A stretch of 64,000 bases of DNA. It comes from Flavobacterium tibetense. Its GTDB lineage: Bacteria > Bacteroidota > Bacteroidia > Flavobacteriales > Flavobacteriaceae. The stretch covers positions 124,001-188,000 of the forward strand of contig NZ_QLST01000002.1 in the NCBI RefSeq assembly GCF_003293845.1, read 5' to 3'. Numbering within the stretch: position 1 is the first letter of the stretch; every line of letters starts with the position of its first letter. A program made the translations under genes and the position numbers. Positions 10,207 to 18,581 of the stretch are shown here, piece by piece. The notes below the pieces were generated by a model. That model did not search any database. It saw only the letters and a list, made by a program, of their open reading frames with translations, and was not told the origin of the DNA.

Positions 10207-12185
10207 GATAATTGCAAGGTTATTACTTGGTTTTTTTGGATAATTTCTCCAGCATTTATAGATTGTGCTTTTACTTTTCCAATACCAACCACTTTCACTT
10301 TCAATCCTAAATTCTCTAAAAGTGCTATGGCATCCATTCCTTCCATTCCTTTTACATTTGGAATAAAATCGGTTGTATTTTGTGTCTTTTTGTAGTAATC
10401 TGCATAACTTTTTTCTACCGTTACCACTTTCGATTCAATATTTTTCACATGGTTTGTTGGAGGAGAATCGGTATAAATTTTTTGAGCAATTCTTTTGAAA
10501 ACTGGTCCAGCTACATCAGCACCGTAATATCCAGTTGACACTTTTGGTTTATGTACCACAACAAAACAAGAATATTTGGGTTCTTTCGCTGGAAAATATC
10601 CTGCAAAAGATGAAGCATAATGCAACTGCGATTTGTCTTTATAATTTACTTGAGCCGTTCCTGTTTTTCCAGCCATTGAGAAATCTTTGGAATACAATTT
10701 TGAGCCTGTTCCGCGTTTTACTACATTCTCTAAAATGGCTCTAACTTGCACTAAAGCTTCATCAGAGGCAATTTTTGGATGAATCACTTCCGTATCATAT
10801 TTTTTAATGGTGTTGTTCCATTCTTTAATTTCTTTCACGAAATACGGTTTCACCATTACACCATCATTGGCAACTGCATTATATAAAGTCAACGTTTGCA
10901 ATGGCGTTAAGGAAATATTGTACCCAAAAGCCATCCATGGCAAAGTAGTTCCGTACCAATCTTTAGCTCCTGGTTGTGGCACAATTGGTTTTCCTTCGCC
11001 CAAAAGCTGAATCCCTAATGGTTTATTTAATCCGTAGCTATTAATTCTATCAACAAATTGTTTTGGATTGCTTCCATAGCTATCGGTTACAGCTTTTACC
11101 AAAACGGTGTTGGATGAAACTTCAAAACCTTTGGCAAGCGAAATTTTCCCGTAACCGCCTTTTTTGGAATCACGTACTTTTCTTCCGTAGTATTCAATTA
11201 CGCCGCCATTAGTATCATACACTTTACTCGTATCTACTTTTTTATCATCTAATAAAGCAATTAAGTCAAACAATTTGAATGTTGAACCTGGCTCGTGCGA
11301 TTCTGCAACAGCATAGTTTTGAGTTTCATAATACGAACCATCTGAAGCTCTTCCTAAATTTGAAATAGCTTTGATTTGTCCGGTTTTGGTTTCCATTACA
11401 ATTACACAGCCGTGATCTGCTTCGTAAATTTCTAGTTGTTTCAACAAAGCATGGTGTGCAATATCTTGTATATAAACATCAATAGTTGAAATGATATCGT
11501 AACCGTCTTGTGGTTCTAATTCGTTGTTATCATTGATAGGTTTCCATTGATTTTTGGCAATTTTTTGCATCATACGATGGCCGTTCTTGCCGTTAATATA
11601 TTCGCGAAAAGCATATTCCAAACCTTTACCATCGCTATCAGAACGCTCATAACCAACAGTTCTTTGAGCAACCAAACCAATAGGATGTTCGCGAACGGTC
11701 TTTTGCTCAATGATAATTCCTCCTTTGTATGGTCCTTTATTGAATAATGGAAAGCTTTTTATTCGCATGTAATCGGTATAGCTCAATTTTTTGGCAACCA
11801 AATAGTAACGATTTTTATTATTTCTTGCTTTCTGCAATTCCGCTTGATAGAAACCTGGTGTTTTTCCAAACATAACAGCCAATGAGTCACTAAGAGGTTT
11901 TAGCAATTCTGAAAAGTTTTCTTGCGAAGGTGACAAAGCATCAAAACGAATCGTATATTCTGGAATTGACGTTGCTAATAAACTTCCATCTGCAGAATAC
12001 ACATTCCCTTTATTTGCTGGAATAGTGAAGTTCTTTACCGTTCTTTCTTGAGCTAATTTGCGGTAGTATTCCCCTTCAACCCATTGAATATTGTTAAGTT
12101 TAACCAAAACCAAGATAGCTATCACAAAAAATGTGAAAGCTACTAAATACATTCTGTAAGAGACTTTTTTATCTGCTACTGCCAT
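10203..12185 (-). CDS. ftsI: Septal transpeptidase FtsI / PBP3 with C-terminal PASTA domain
   Basis: Class B penicillin-binding protein that cross-links septal peptidoglycan with FtsW. The 660 residues have a short cytoplasmic N-terminus, one membrane anchor (about 12-30), a dimerisation/pedestal region, and the transpeptidase motifs STFK (301-304, catalytic Ser301), SSN (357-359) and KTGT (507-510). A single PASTA domain occupies about 603-660; E. coli FtsI lacks it, but it is common in this position in other phyla. It overlaps ftsL by 10 bp and murE by 4 bp. Confidence 0.96.
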   Translation of the reverse strand: MAVADKKVSYRMYLVAFTFFVIAILVLVKLNNIQWVEGEYYRKLAQERTVKNFTIPANKGNVYSADGSLLATSIPEYTIRFDALSPSQENFSELLKPLSDSLAVMFGKTPGFYQAELQKARNNKNRYYLVAKKLSYTDYMRIKSFPLFNKGPYKGGIIIEQKTVREHPIGLVAQRTVGYERSDSDGKGLEYAFREYINGKNGHRMMQKIAKNQWKPINDNNELEPQDGYDIISTIDVYIQDIAHHALLKQLEIYEADHGCVIVMETKTGQIKAISNLGRASDGSYYETQNYAVAESHEPGSTFKLFDLIALLDDKKVDTSKVYDTNGGVIEYYGRKVRDSKKGGYGKISLAKGFEVSSNTVLVKAVTDSYGSNPKQFVDRINSYGLNKPLGIQLLGEGKPIVPQPGAKDWYGTTLPWMAFGYNISLTPLQTLTLYNAVANDGVMVKPYFVKEIKEWNNTIKKYDTEVIHPKIASDEALVQVRAILENVVKRGTGSKLYSKDFSMAGKTGTAQVNYKDKSQLHYASSFAGYFPAKEPKYSCFVVVHKPKVSTGYYGADVAGPVFKRIAQKIYTDSPPTNHVKNIESKVVTVEKSYADYYKKTQNTTDFIPNVKGMEGMDAIALLENLGLKVKVVGIGKVKAQSINAGEIIQKNQVITLQLS

Positions 12186-12535
12186 ATTTTGATTTTGTCT
12201 AAAAATGATTTTTTATCGGTTTCGTTTGACTTTACTATAATTTTTGTTGGCGGTGTATTCGCTGGATAAATTTCTCTTTGCTCCATTTTTTTTGCCACCG
12301 TTGATTCCATTTTTAATTTCATCAATTCAGAGCGTCTATCCACAAACTCCGAACGTAATTCTTTTACTTGATTAGTCAGTTCTGTAATTCGGTAGTTTTT
12401 AGCATCGTAGCGATGGTTGTTAGCAATAGCAATCATGGCTAAAACAATCAGAAATACAATAAATTTCCAATTCTTTAAAGCGTCATCGCTTACTAAAAAC
12501 TTTGCTTTAAGCAAACTGTAAACTCCGTTTTTCAT
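12176..12535 (-). CDS. ftsL: FtsL-like divisome protein
   Basis: A 119-residue bitopic protein with a cytoplasmic N-terminus, one transmembrane helix (about 24-42) and a periplasmic heptad-rich coiled coil (about 48-90). This is the topology of FtsL, which partners FtsB and FtsQ. The position between rsmH and ftsI is the canonical ftsL slot. Sequence similarity in this family is weak, so the call depends on topology and synteny. The protein family in Bacteroidota is often annotated simply as FtsL-like. It overlaps ftsI by 10 bp. Confidence 0.85.
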   Translation of the reverse strand: MKNGVYSLLKAKFLVSDDALKNWKFIVFLIVLAMIAIANNHRYDAKNYRITELTNQVKELRSEFVDRRSELMKLKMESTVAKKMEQREIYPANTPPTKIIVKSNETDKKSFLDKIKIWQ

Positions 12536-12540
12536 TCCTT

Positions 12541-13449
12541 TTATTTCTTTTCTGCTACTCTTAATTTCGCACTTCTGGCACGGTTGTTTATTGCAATTTC
12601 TTGCGCTGTTGGCACTATTAATTTTTCGATAATTTGGAATGGAACTTCAAAATTTCCAAAGAAATCGCGTTCTGGTTCGCCTTCAAACATCCCGTTTCTC
12701 ATGAATCGTTTTACCAATCTATCTTCTAGTGAATGATACGAAATCACACTCAATCTTCCTTTTGGTGCTAAAATTTCTAGCGATTGCTCTAAAAATTCTT
12801 TCAATGCTTCCATTTCTTGGTTTACTTCAATTCGGATGGCTTGATAAATTTGGGCTAAAATTTTATTGCTTTTATGCGCTGGCAAAAACTTAGACAAAAC
12901 CGCTTTTAGTTGCTCCGAGTTTTTAATTTTAGCATCTCTTCGAGCATTTACAATTACGTTTGCCATAGCTCCACCGTTTTTCAATTCGCCATAACTCATC
13001 AAAACACGCTTGATATCTTGCTCTTCGTATTCATTGATAACATGATATGCACTCAATTCATCTTTTTGGTTCATTCGCATATCCAATTCCGCCTCAAAAC
13101 GAGTGGAAAAACCGCGTTCTGCAACATCAAATTGATGGGAAGAAACGCCTAAATCAGCTAAAATTCCGTCTACTTGTTTAATGCCATGAAAGCGTAAGAA
13201 CCTTTTTATATTTCTGAAATTCTCGTTGATTAATAAGAATCTATCGTCTTGAATAGCATTTCGTAATGCATCTTCATCTTGATCAAAAGCAATTAATCTA
13301 CCATTTTCACCTAAGCGCGAGATGATTTCTCTCGAATGTCCGCCGCCGCCAAAAGTTACATCCACATAAATTCCATCAGGTTTTATATTCAAACCGTCCA
13401 CCGTTTCTTTTAGTAAAACTGGGTTATGATATTCCATCTTCGTCGTCAA
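12541..13449 (-). CDS. rsmH: 16S rRNA (cytosine1402-N4)-methyltransferase RsmH (MraW)
   Basis: SAM-dependent methyltransferase that modifies C1402 of 16S rRNA. The 302 residues contain the SAM loop VDVTFGGGGHS (about 29-39), ADLGVSSHQFD and the C-terminal SYHSLEDRLVK motif, all typical of MraW/RsmH. The start is uncertain: the ATG at 13449 overlaps mraZ by 26 bp, while the next ATG at 13437 gives MEYHNPVLLKE, also a common family start. It is second in the dcw operon, directly after mraZ as in most bacteria. Confidence 0.96.
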   Translation of the reverse strand: MTTKMEYHNPVLLKETVDGLNIKPDGIYVDVTFGGGGHSREIISRLGENGRLIAFDQDEDALRNAIQDDRFLLINENFRNIKRFLRFHGIKQVDGILADLGVSSHQFDVAERGFSTRFEAELDMRMNQKDELSAYHVINEYEEQDIKRVLMSYGELKNGGAMANVIVNARRDAKIKNSEQLKAVLSKFLPAHKSNKILAQIYQAIRIEVNQEMEALKEFLEQSLEILAPKGRLSVISYHSLEDRLVKRFMRNGMFEGEPERDFFGNFEVPFQIIEKLIVPTAQEIAINNRARSAKLRVAEKK

Positions 13450-13894
13450 TTAAATTTCCCATTACTTCTTCTGCCAAATCAGCAAAATCATCTGTTGCAT
13501 TTTCGATTGCATTTTCATACAAGGTTTTATCCCAAATTTCCACGATATTCACTGCTGAAGAAAGCACAATATCTTTATCAATTGAAGCAAAACCAACCAA
13601 ATCCTTTGGTATTAACAAACGACCTGTTGCATCGATTTCTACCAATTTCACTCCAGCAGTAAATCTTCGAATGAAGTCGTTATTCTTCTTCACAAAACGA
13701 TTTAGCTTATTGATTTTAGCCATCATTTTGTTCCATTCGGTCATTGGATATAATTCCAAACATGGCTGAAAAACAGCACGTTTCAACACAAAGCCATCCT
13801 CCAGATTACCCAATTGCTTTTTCAACCCTACTGGAAGCATTACTCTTCCTTTAGCGTCAACTTTGCATTCGTATGTTCCAATGATGGTGTTCAA
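13424..13894 (-). CDS. mraZ: Transcriptional regulator / division protein MraZ
   Basis: First gene of the dcw cluster. MraZ is an AbrB-like double SpoVT-fold protein that oligomerises into a ring and binds short direct repeats in its own promoter. The 156 residues show two swapped-hairpin halves: GTYECKVDAKGRVMLPVGLKK (about 6-26, motif DAKGRVMLP) and VEIDATGRLLIPKDL (about 86-100, motif DATGRLLIP). The expected operator, three AAAGTGG-like boxes, is present just upstream. Length is close to the 140-155 usual for the family. Confidence 0.96.
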   Translation of the reverse strand: MNTIIGTYECKVDAKGRVMLPVGLKKQLGNLEDGFVLKRAVFQPCLELYPMTEWNKMMAKINKLNRFVKKNNDFIRRFTAGVKLVEIDATGRLLIPKDLVGFASIDKDIVLSSAVNIVEIWDKTLYENAIENATDDFADLAEEVMGNLIDDEDGIS

Positions 13895-13917
13895 TTCGTT
13901 TTGGATTTGATTTATGA

Positions 13918-13925
13918 CAAAATTA
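13918..13925 (-). promoter_or_regulatory. Probable dcw/mraZ promoter, -7 element TAATTTTG
   Basis: On the minus strand the octamer matches the flavobacterial TAnnTTTG -7 consensus and lies 23 nt before the mraZ start codon. A TTTG that could act as the -33 element falls inside the middle MraZ box (13950-13953). No other good match lies closer to mraZ. Confidence 0.6.
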
Positions 13926-13936
13926 AAAAAATATTA

Positions 13937-13963
13937 CCACTTTTTACCACAAAATACCACTTT
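13937..13963 (-). promoter_or_regulatory. MraZ operator: three 7-bp boxes at exact 10-bp spacing
   Basis: Read on the minus strand the boxes are AAAGTGG (13957-13963), TTTGTGG (13947-13953) and AAAGTGG (13937-13943), each separated by 3 bp. This matches the known architecture of MraZ binding sites: short G-rich direct repeats spaced one helical turn apart, in Mycoplasma AAAGTG[G/T]-N3. A further AAAGTGT lies at 13978-13984, about two turns upstream. The array covers the region upstream of the -7 element, so binding should repress the dcw operon. Confidence 0.8.
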
Positions 13964-14202
13964 GTTAATAAGTTTTTACACTTTAACAATCAAATAGTTA
14001 GAGAAAAACCACTCCTAGAAAGCAGAAAACCTAAGAAAACAAGAATCTTTCGAGATTAAAAATTCAATACAAACACATTAAGAAATGTTTAAGTTTCCTT
14101 TTAAATGAAAATAAAATTGTTGAAAACTAGTCTTTTACACCTCAACAAACCCCACAAGAATACAAGAAAAGTAATTTTGCTTTTAATTAAGTGATAAAAT
14201 GC

Positions 14203-14210
14203 TATATTTG
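14203..14210 (+). promoter_or_regulatory. Promoter -7 element TATATTTG for the alpha/beta hydrolase gene
   Basis: Matches TAnnTTTG and sits 35 nt before the ATG at 14246. A TTG at 14177-14179 gives a 23-bp spacer, the upper end of the accepted range. Confidence 0.55.
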
Positions 14211-14245
14211 TGGAAATTTCTGAATATTAATTTGGGATAATCTAT

Positions 14246-15001
14246 ATGTTAAAAAGAGAGAAAAAATATACTTATTTTGAAGCAGGTGAAGGCACGCCTA
14301 TCATCGTTTTACATGGATTAATGGGTGGTTTGAGTAATTTTGGTAGTTTGGCTGATTTTTTTCCTACGAAAGGTTATAAAGTTGTTATACCAGAATTACC
14401 ACTTTATACGCAAAACATCTTAAAAACCAACGTAAAAGCATTTTCTAAATACGTAAAAGATTTTATTGTATCTAAAGGTTTTGATCAAGTGATTTTGGTT
14501 GGAAATTCTTTGGGCGGACATATTGCTTTGTATTTTACAAAAATGTATCCTGAATTAGTTAAAGGATTGGTTATTACTGGAAGTTCAGGCTTATACGAAA
14601 GTGGCATGGGCGAAAGTTATCCAAAACGTGGCGATTACGAATACATCAAAAAGAAAAGTGAAGATGTATTTTACAATCCAGAAATAGCTACGAAAGAAAT
14701 TGTTGATGAAGTTTTTGCTACTGTAAATGATAGAATTAAATTAATTAAAACATTAACTATTGCCAAAAGTGCTATTCGTCATAATATGGCGAAAGATTTA
14801 CCAAAAATGACAACGCCAACTTGCATTATTTGGGGAAAAAACGATAAAGTTACACCGCCAGAAGTAGCTGAGGAATTTGACAAATTATTACCTAATTCTG
14901 AACTATTTTGGATTGACAAATGCGGTCATGCTGCGATGATGGAACATCCAGATGAATTTAACCGTGTTTTGTTTGATTGGTTACAAAAGAATAAAATATA
15001 A
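14246..15001 (+). CDS. Alpha/beta-hydrolase fold protein
   Basis: A 251-residue cytoplasmic hydrolase with no signal peptide. It shows the oxyanion-hole motif HGLMGG (about 23-28), the nucleophile elbow GNSLGG (86-91, Ser88), an acid in WGKNDKVTP and the catalytic His in CGHAAMMEHP near the C-terminus. These give a complete triad of the haloperoxidase/esterase type, but the substrate cannot be told. It is divergent from mraZ and followed by a hairpin terminator and engB on the same strand. The gene order hydrolase-engB-gldC-gldB is, to my knowledge, common in flavobacteria. Confidence 0.88.
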   Translation: MLKREKKYTYFEAGEGTPIIVLHGLMGGLSNFGSLADFFPTKGYKVVIPELPLYTQNILKTNVKAFSKYVKDFIVSKGFDQVILVGNSLGGHIALYFTKMYPELVKGLVITGSSGLYESGMGESYPKRGDYEYIKKKSEDVFYNPEIATKEIVDEVFATVNDRIKLIKTLTIAKSAIRHNMAKDLPKMTTPTCIIWGKNDKVTPPEVAEEFDKLLPNSELFWIDKCGHAAMMEHPDEFNRVLFDWLQKNKI

Positions 15002-15003
15002 CT

Positions 15004-15029
15004 ATTCCCCTTTTGGGGAATTTTATTTT
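15004..15029 (+). terminator. Intrinsic terminator after the hydrolase gene
   Basis: ATTCCCC (15004-15010), a TTTT loop and GGGGAAT (15015-15021) form a 7-bp perfect stem, followed by TTTATTTT. It starts 2 bases after the hydrolase stop. Some readthrough into engB, which begins at 15038, is possible. Confidence 0.75.
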
Positions 15030-15037
15030 GATACAAG

Positions 15038-15658
15038 ATGAAAATTAATACCGCCGAATTTATTATTAGCAATTCTGAAGTTAGTAAATGTCCGAAAGAA
15101 CCTTTACCAGAATACGCATTTATTGGTCGTTCTAATGTTGGGAAATCCTCATTAATTAACATGCTGACGAACCATAAAAATTTGGCAAAAACATCAGGAA
15201 AACCGGGAAAAACGCAATTAATCAATCATTTTAAGATTAACAGCAATTGGTTTTTAGTAGATTTACCTGGTTATGGTTATGCACGAGTTTCCAAAAAAAC
15301 TAAAGAAGTATTTCAACAATTCATTACTGATTATTTTGAAAAAAGAGAACAATTAGTTTGCGCATTTGTATTGATTGACATTCGTTTGGAAGCACAAAAA
15401 ATCGATATTGAATTCATCAATTATTTAGGCGAAACAGAAGTTCCTTTTTGCATCATTTTCACTAAAGCAGATAAAATTGGGAAAGTACAAGCACAAAAAA
15501 ACATAGCGGCTTACAAAAAGCAATTGTTAGCTGGTGATTGGGCTGAATTTCCACAATACTTCGTAACTTCATCTACCGAATCTACTGGAAGAGAAGAAGT
15601 TTTAGCTTTTATTGATGATGTGAACCAACAAATGTTTAAAAATGAAGGTTTTGTATAA
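15038..15658 (+). CDS. engB: Ribosome biogenesis GTPase EngB / YihA
   Basis: TRAFAC-class GTPase needed for large ribosomal subunit assembly. The 206 residues show G1 GRSNVGKSS (about 30-38), the G2 threonine in GKPGKTQ, G3 DLPGYGYA (about 75-82), G4 TKAD and G5 SSTES. Length matches the roughly 200 usual for the family. It ends 3 bp before the gldC stop on the other strand, so the two genes converge tightly with no room for a terminator between them. Confidence 0.96.
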   Translation: MKINTAEFIISNSEVSKCPKEPLPEYAFIGRSNVGKSSLINMLTNHKNLAKTSGKPGKTQLINHFKINSNWFLVDLPGYGYARVSKKTKEVFQQFITDYFEKREQLVCAFVLIDIRLEAQKIDIEFINYLGETEVPFCIIFTKADKIGKVQAQKNIAAYKKQLLAGDWAEFPQYFVTSSTESTGREEVLAFIDDVNQQMFKNEGFV

Positions 15659-15661
15659 AAC

Positions 15662-15991
15662 CTATTGCAACTCCATTTTTTCAGCAAAATAAGCACAAAA
15701 ATCACGCATCGTATCAGCCATTTTCTCATCGTCAGTAGCGCGTTGAAAGGTATCCGCCATAGCTACTAAAGTTTGATGAAAAAATTGCTTCATTTCATCT
15801 ACTGGCATATCTTTTGTCCACAAATCAATACGAAGCGTTTCTTTTGCATTCGCATCCCAAACCGACATTAGCATGGCTTTTGCTTCTTCAGCGTCTACTC
15901 CGCCGTCTTGAGCTGTCCAACTTAATTTTTCTGGAATTCTATTTTCGTCTAATTCAACTATGAATTTAATTTCTGATGTTTTTGTTGCCAT
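15662..15991 (-). CDS. gldC: Gliding motility protein GldC
   Basis: A 109-residue soluble protein encoded directly after gldB; I recognise it as GldC, which supports efficient gliding in Flavobacterium and is cotranscribed with gldB. No enzymatic motif is visible. The start at 15991 (MATKTSEIKF) shares one base with the gldB stop (TAATG), a classical translational-coupling junction. A longer reading to 16111 exists, but its extra residues lie inside gldB in another frame and are rejected. Its 3' end nearly touches engB. Confidence 0.88.
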   Translation of the reverse strand: MATKTSEIKFIVELDENRIPEKLSWTAQDGGVDAEEAKAMLMSVWDANAKETLRIDLWTKDMPVDEMKQFFHQTLVAMADTFQRATDDEKMADTMRDFCAYFAEKMELQ

Positions 15992-16947
15992 TATTTCTTT
16001 GGTTTGTATTTTGATCTTTCGAAAAGTGTTTTTGCATCCATTGCTAGCATGTCGGTTAATGAAGTATCGTTGTTTTCCATATAACTTCTTACGATTTGCC
16101 AACCCAACCACTGTCCAACTCTTCCTGGTGATTCATTATCAATTTCTAAATAGAACTTTGAAAAGGGTGCATCGTTTATAAATCTATGCTCGTTTTTCAC
16201 ATTGGCTTCATACAACAAATTATTTTCTATGAAGTAACGCCACATTTGCTCTTCGTTTTCTTTACACCAAGCCATTTGTTCTTCGGTGTAAGCAATTTTG
16301 GCTGCGTCAGTAAAATTTGGAATTAATTTATCTTTTAGATACAACTCTTTTCCTTGATAAATCATAATTGACAGTAAATTTTTATCCATTGGTGGCGTAA
16401 TTTTCCCATATGAAAAACTCGTTACCAAATCAGGTAAAATTTGATTTTCATCAAAATTAATTCGTTTGAATTTAGGGAAATCAGCATAAAATCTGTGTTC
16501 ACTACCTAGATAACAATCTAAAGCGATTAGGGCAATAGAATCGGCATAAATTGCTTTGGCATCCAAATCAACTTCACTAATTAACGTGATTACTCGAGGT
16601 GTTTTATATTTTGGAAAATAATATTGGACATGACCAAAAAATGATGTCAAATCCTCTTCCAAAGATGTAAGATTTCCATATCTAAATTGCACTTCGTTGT
16701 ACAATTCACGAAGCAATGGATTTGATAATTTGTTTGTCCAAACTGTATCTTCATTTCCTTCTGGAAAAAAGAACGGATATTGACTTTGAATCTGTTTTAA
16801 ATCACTTGGCTGCGATTCATAAAAAATTTTATCAAAACGTTCTACTTTAAAAACTACTGGAATTTTCTCGATTTCTCGTTCAATTTTACTTTCTTTTTTA
16901 CAAGAAACCAATCCAATTAAAAGCAATACAATGAAAACCTTCTTCAT
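15991..16947 (-). CDS. gldB: Gliding motility lipoprotein GldB
   Basis: A 318-residue lipoprotein: signal peptide MKKVFIVLLLIGLVSC with lipobox cysteine at residue 16, followed by a globular periplasmic or surface domain. It matches what I know of GldB, a lipoprotein required for gliding in F. johnsoniae, and is followed by gldC at a TAATG junction. Two TAnnTTTG elements lie upstream. GldB is also found in non-gliding members of the phylum, so it does not by itself prove motility. The biochemical role is not established. Confidence 0.9.
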   Translation of the reverse strand: MKKVFIVLLLIGLVSCKKESKIEREIEKIPVVFKVERFDKIFYESQPSDLKQIQSQYPFFFPEGNEDTVWTNKLSNPLLRELYNEVQFRYGNLTSLEEDLTSFFGHVQYYFPKYKTPRVITLISEVDLDAKAIYADSIALIALDCYLGSEHRFYADFPKFKRINFDENQILPDLVTSFSYGKITPPMDKNLLSIMIYQGKELYLKDKLIPNFTDAAKIAYTEEQMAWCKENEEQMWRYFIENNLLYEANVKNEHRFINDAPFSKFYLEIDNESPGRVGQWLGWQIVRSYMENNDTSLTDMLAMDAKTLFERSKYKPKK

Positions 16948-16984
16948 AAGTGATTTTTTAGTAATTTTATGCGAATTTTTAGTC

Positions 16985-17007
16985 CAAATTTATAAACGAC
17001 AAATATA
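16985..17007 (-). promoter_or_regulatory. Two candidate -7 elements for gldB-gldC
   Basis: On the minus strand TATATTTG (17000-17007) and TAAATTTG (16985-16992) both match TAnnTTTG and lie 52 and 37 nt upstream of the gldB ATG. They are 15 bp apart, so tandem start sites are possible. I did not find a convincing -33 element for either. Confidence 0.45.
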
Positions 17008-17036
17008 CAGTTTAAGTACATTTAATTTTCATAAAA

Positions 17037-17864
17037 ATGACAAAATCCAATCATTTTCAAGCCGAGCAAATTAACCAACATATTGTTTCATGGCTTTTAG
17101 ACTACGCAACTAAAGCAAAAGTAAAAGGTTTTGTAATAGGAATTTCTGGTGGAATTGACAGCGCCTTAACCTCGACATTATGTGCCCAAACAGGTTTACC
17201 AACCTTATGCATAGAAATACCGATTCATCAAGCCAAAAGCCATGCAAACAGAGCCAATGAACATATTGACCAGTTAAAAAAACGATTCCCAAATGTTTGG
17301 AACGAAAGAGCGGATTTAACTCCTGTTTTTGAAAGCTTCAAATTGCAAGTTCCGAGTTCAGAAAACGAAGCCGCATTGCAGTTGTCATTAGCCAATACTA
17401 GAGCACGATTACGCATGACTACTTTGTATTATTTTGCAGGAATTCATGGTTTATTAGTGGCGGGAACAGGTAATAAAATTGAAGATTTTGGAGTAGGTTT
17501 TTTTACCAAATACGGCGATGGCGGTGTAGATTTAAGTCCGATTGCTGATTTACTAAAGAGCGAAGTAAGGCAATTAGCTGCATTTTTAGATGTTCCAAAT
17601 AGCATTTTAATTGCTAAACCAACTGACGGTTTATTTACCGATGCTGAATTTGAAGACGACAGAAGTGATGAAGATCAAATTGGTGCTACTTATGATGAAT
17701 TGGAATGGGCAATGGCTCAAGACAATTTAGGCAAATCTATTTCTGATTTTTCTGATAGAGACGCAACTGTTTTTCAAATCTACAAAAGACTCAACACAAT
17801 CAACCAACACAAGATGCATCCTATTCCAGTTTGTATAATTCCTAAAAATTTGAAAGAAAATTAA
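17037..17864 (+). CDS. nadE: Ammonia-dependent NAD+ synthetase NadE
   Basis: Converts nicotinate adenine dinucleotide to NAD+ using ATP and ammonia. The 275 residues have the PP-loop SGGIDS (37-42), GTGNKIEDFGVGFFTKYGDGG and KPTDGLFTDA..DEDQIGATY, all typical of the NH3-type synthetase. There is no N-terminal nitrilase-like glutaminase domain, so free ammonia (or a separate amidase) is the nitrogen source. It is divergent from gldB and followed by a response regulator with its own promoter. Confidence 0.96.
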   Translation: MTKSNHFQAEQINQHIVSWLLDYATKAKVKGFVIGISGGIDSALTSTLCAQTGLPTLCIEIPIHQAKSHANRANEHIDQLKKRFPNVWNERADLTPVFESFKLQVPSSENEAALQLSLANTRARLRMTTLYYFAGIHGLLVAGTGNKIEDFGVGFFTKYGDGGVDLSPIADLLKSEVRQLAAFLDVPNSILIAKPTDGLFTDAEFEDDRSDEDQIGATYDELEWAMAQDNLGKSISDFSDRDATVFQIYKRLNTINQHKMHPIPVCIIPKNLKEN

Positions 17865-17906
17865 AATAAATTAAAAATAATTAACAAGAAATTACCTTTT
17901 TTTCAT

Positions 17907-17914
17907 TAACTTTG
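17907..17914 (+). promoter_or_regulatory. Promoter -7 element TAACTTTG for the response regulator
   Basis: Exact match to TAnnTTTG, 37 nt upstream of the ATG at 17952, within the AT-rich gap after nadE. Confidence 0.55.
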
Positions 17915-17951
17915 AAGTAGTTATAAATTTTAACCAAAAATTTTTAAAGTC

Positions 17952-18581
17952 ATGATCAAAATATGTGTTGCTGATAATCATCCGGTGGTAATCCAGGGAA
18001 TTAAATCTTATTTTGAGACAAACACTCATATAGATGTAGTTGCTTCTGCTACTAACCTAGAAAACTTAGTAAATCTTTTACAAGATAAGACTATCGATAT
18101 TGTTGTTTTAGATTTGGATTTACTAGGAATTTCAAGCATTAGAGATATCAAAGGATTAGTTAAAGATTTTAGTGATTCTAAAATTATCCTATTCACTGCT
18201 GTATCTGAAAAAATGTATGCGCCAACTGCTGTAAAAGCTGGTGTTTCTTCTTATGTAATGAAAACTGCTACATTAAAAGAATTGGAAAGTGTAATTTCGA
18301 AAGTTGCTCAAGGTCAAACTGTAATTAGCGAAGATGTCAAAAAAGCTATTGAATTACTAAGTAAAGGCAAAAAAGCAGACCGCTTATTCAAAAAATTATC
18401 TACTCGAGAAGTAGAAGTTTTACGTTATTTAAACGACGGAAAGAAAAACAAAGAAGTTGCTGAAATTTTAGGCTTAGACGAAAAAACAATTAGCACTTAT
18501 AAATTGCGTTTACTGGCAAAATTGAATGTAACTAACTTAGTAGATTTACTAAACAAAGCAAAAAGTTTAGATATTATTTAA
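17952..18581 (+). CDS. Response regulator, NarL/FixJ family with LuxR-type HTH
   Basis: A 209-residue two-component regulator. The receiver domain (1-120) has Asp8 and Asn9 in place of the usual acidic pair, the likely phospho-acceptor Asp54 in IVVLDLDL, Thr in LFTAVSE and Lys in YVMKTA. A LuxR-type helix-turn-helix follows (about 143-205: LSTREVEVLRYLNDGKKNKEVAEI). No sensor kinase is encoded nearby, so it is an orphan. Its stop overlaps the dnaG stop tail-to-tail by 8 bp. The target genes cannot be inferred. Confidence 0.92.
   Translation: MIKICVADNHPVVIQGIKSYFETNTHIDVVASATNLENLVNLLQDKTIDIVVLDLDLLGISSIRDIKGLVKDFSDSKIILFTAVSEKMYAPTAVKAGVSSYVMKTATLKELESVISKVAQGQTVISEDVKKAIELLSKGKKADRLFKKLSTREVEVLRYLNDGKKNKEVAEILGLDEKTISTYKLRLLAKLNVTNLVDLLNKAKSLDII

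Larger units (their letters stand above)
13895..14245. other. Divergent intergenic region between mraZ and the alpha/beta hydrolase gene
   Basis: This 351-bp AT-rich region contains no credible gene. On the mraZ side it holds a TAATTTTG -7 element and the MraZ box array; on the hydrolase side it holds a TATATTTG -7 element. The middle (about 13,990-14,160) shows no further structure that I can recognise. Confidence 0.8.

Noticed and set aside
15992..16111. Upstream extension of gldC to an earlier ATG at 16111
   Set aside because: The extra residues lie inside gldB in another frame, and the TAATG junction at 15989-15993 is a textbook coupled start, so gldC starts at 15991.
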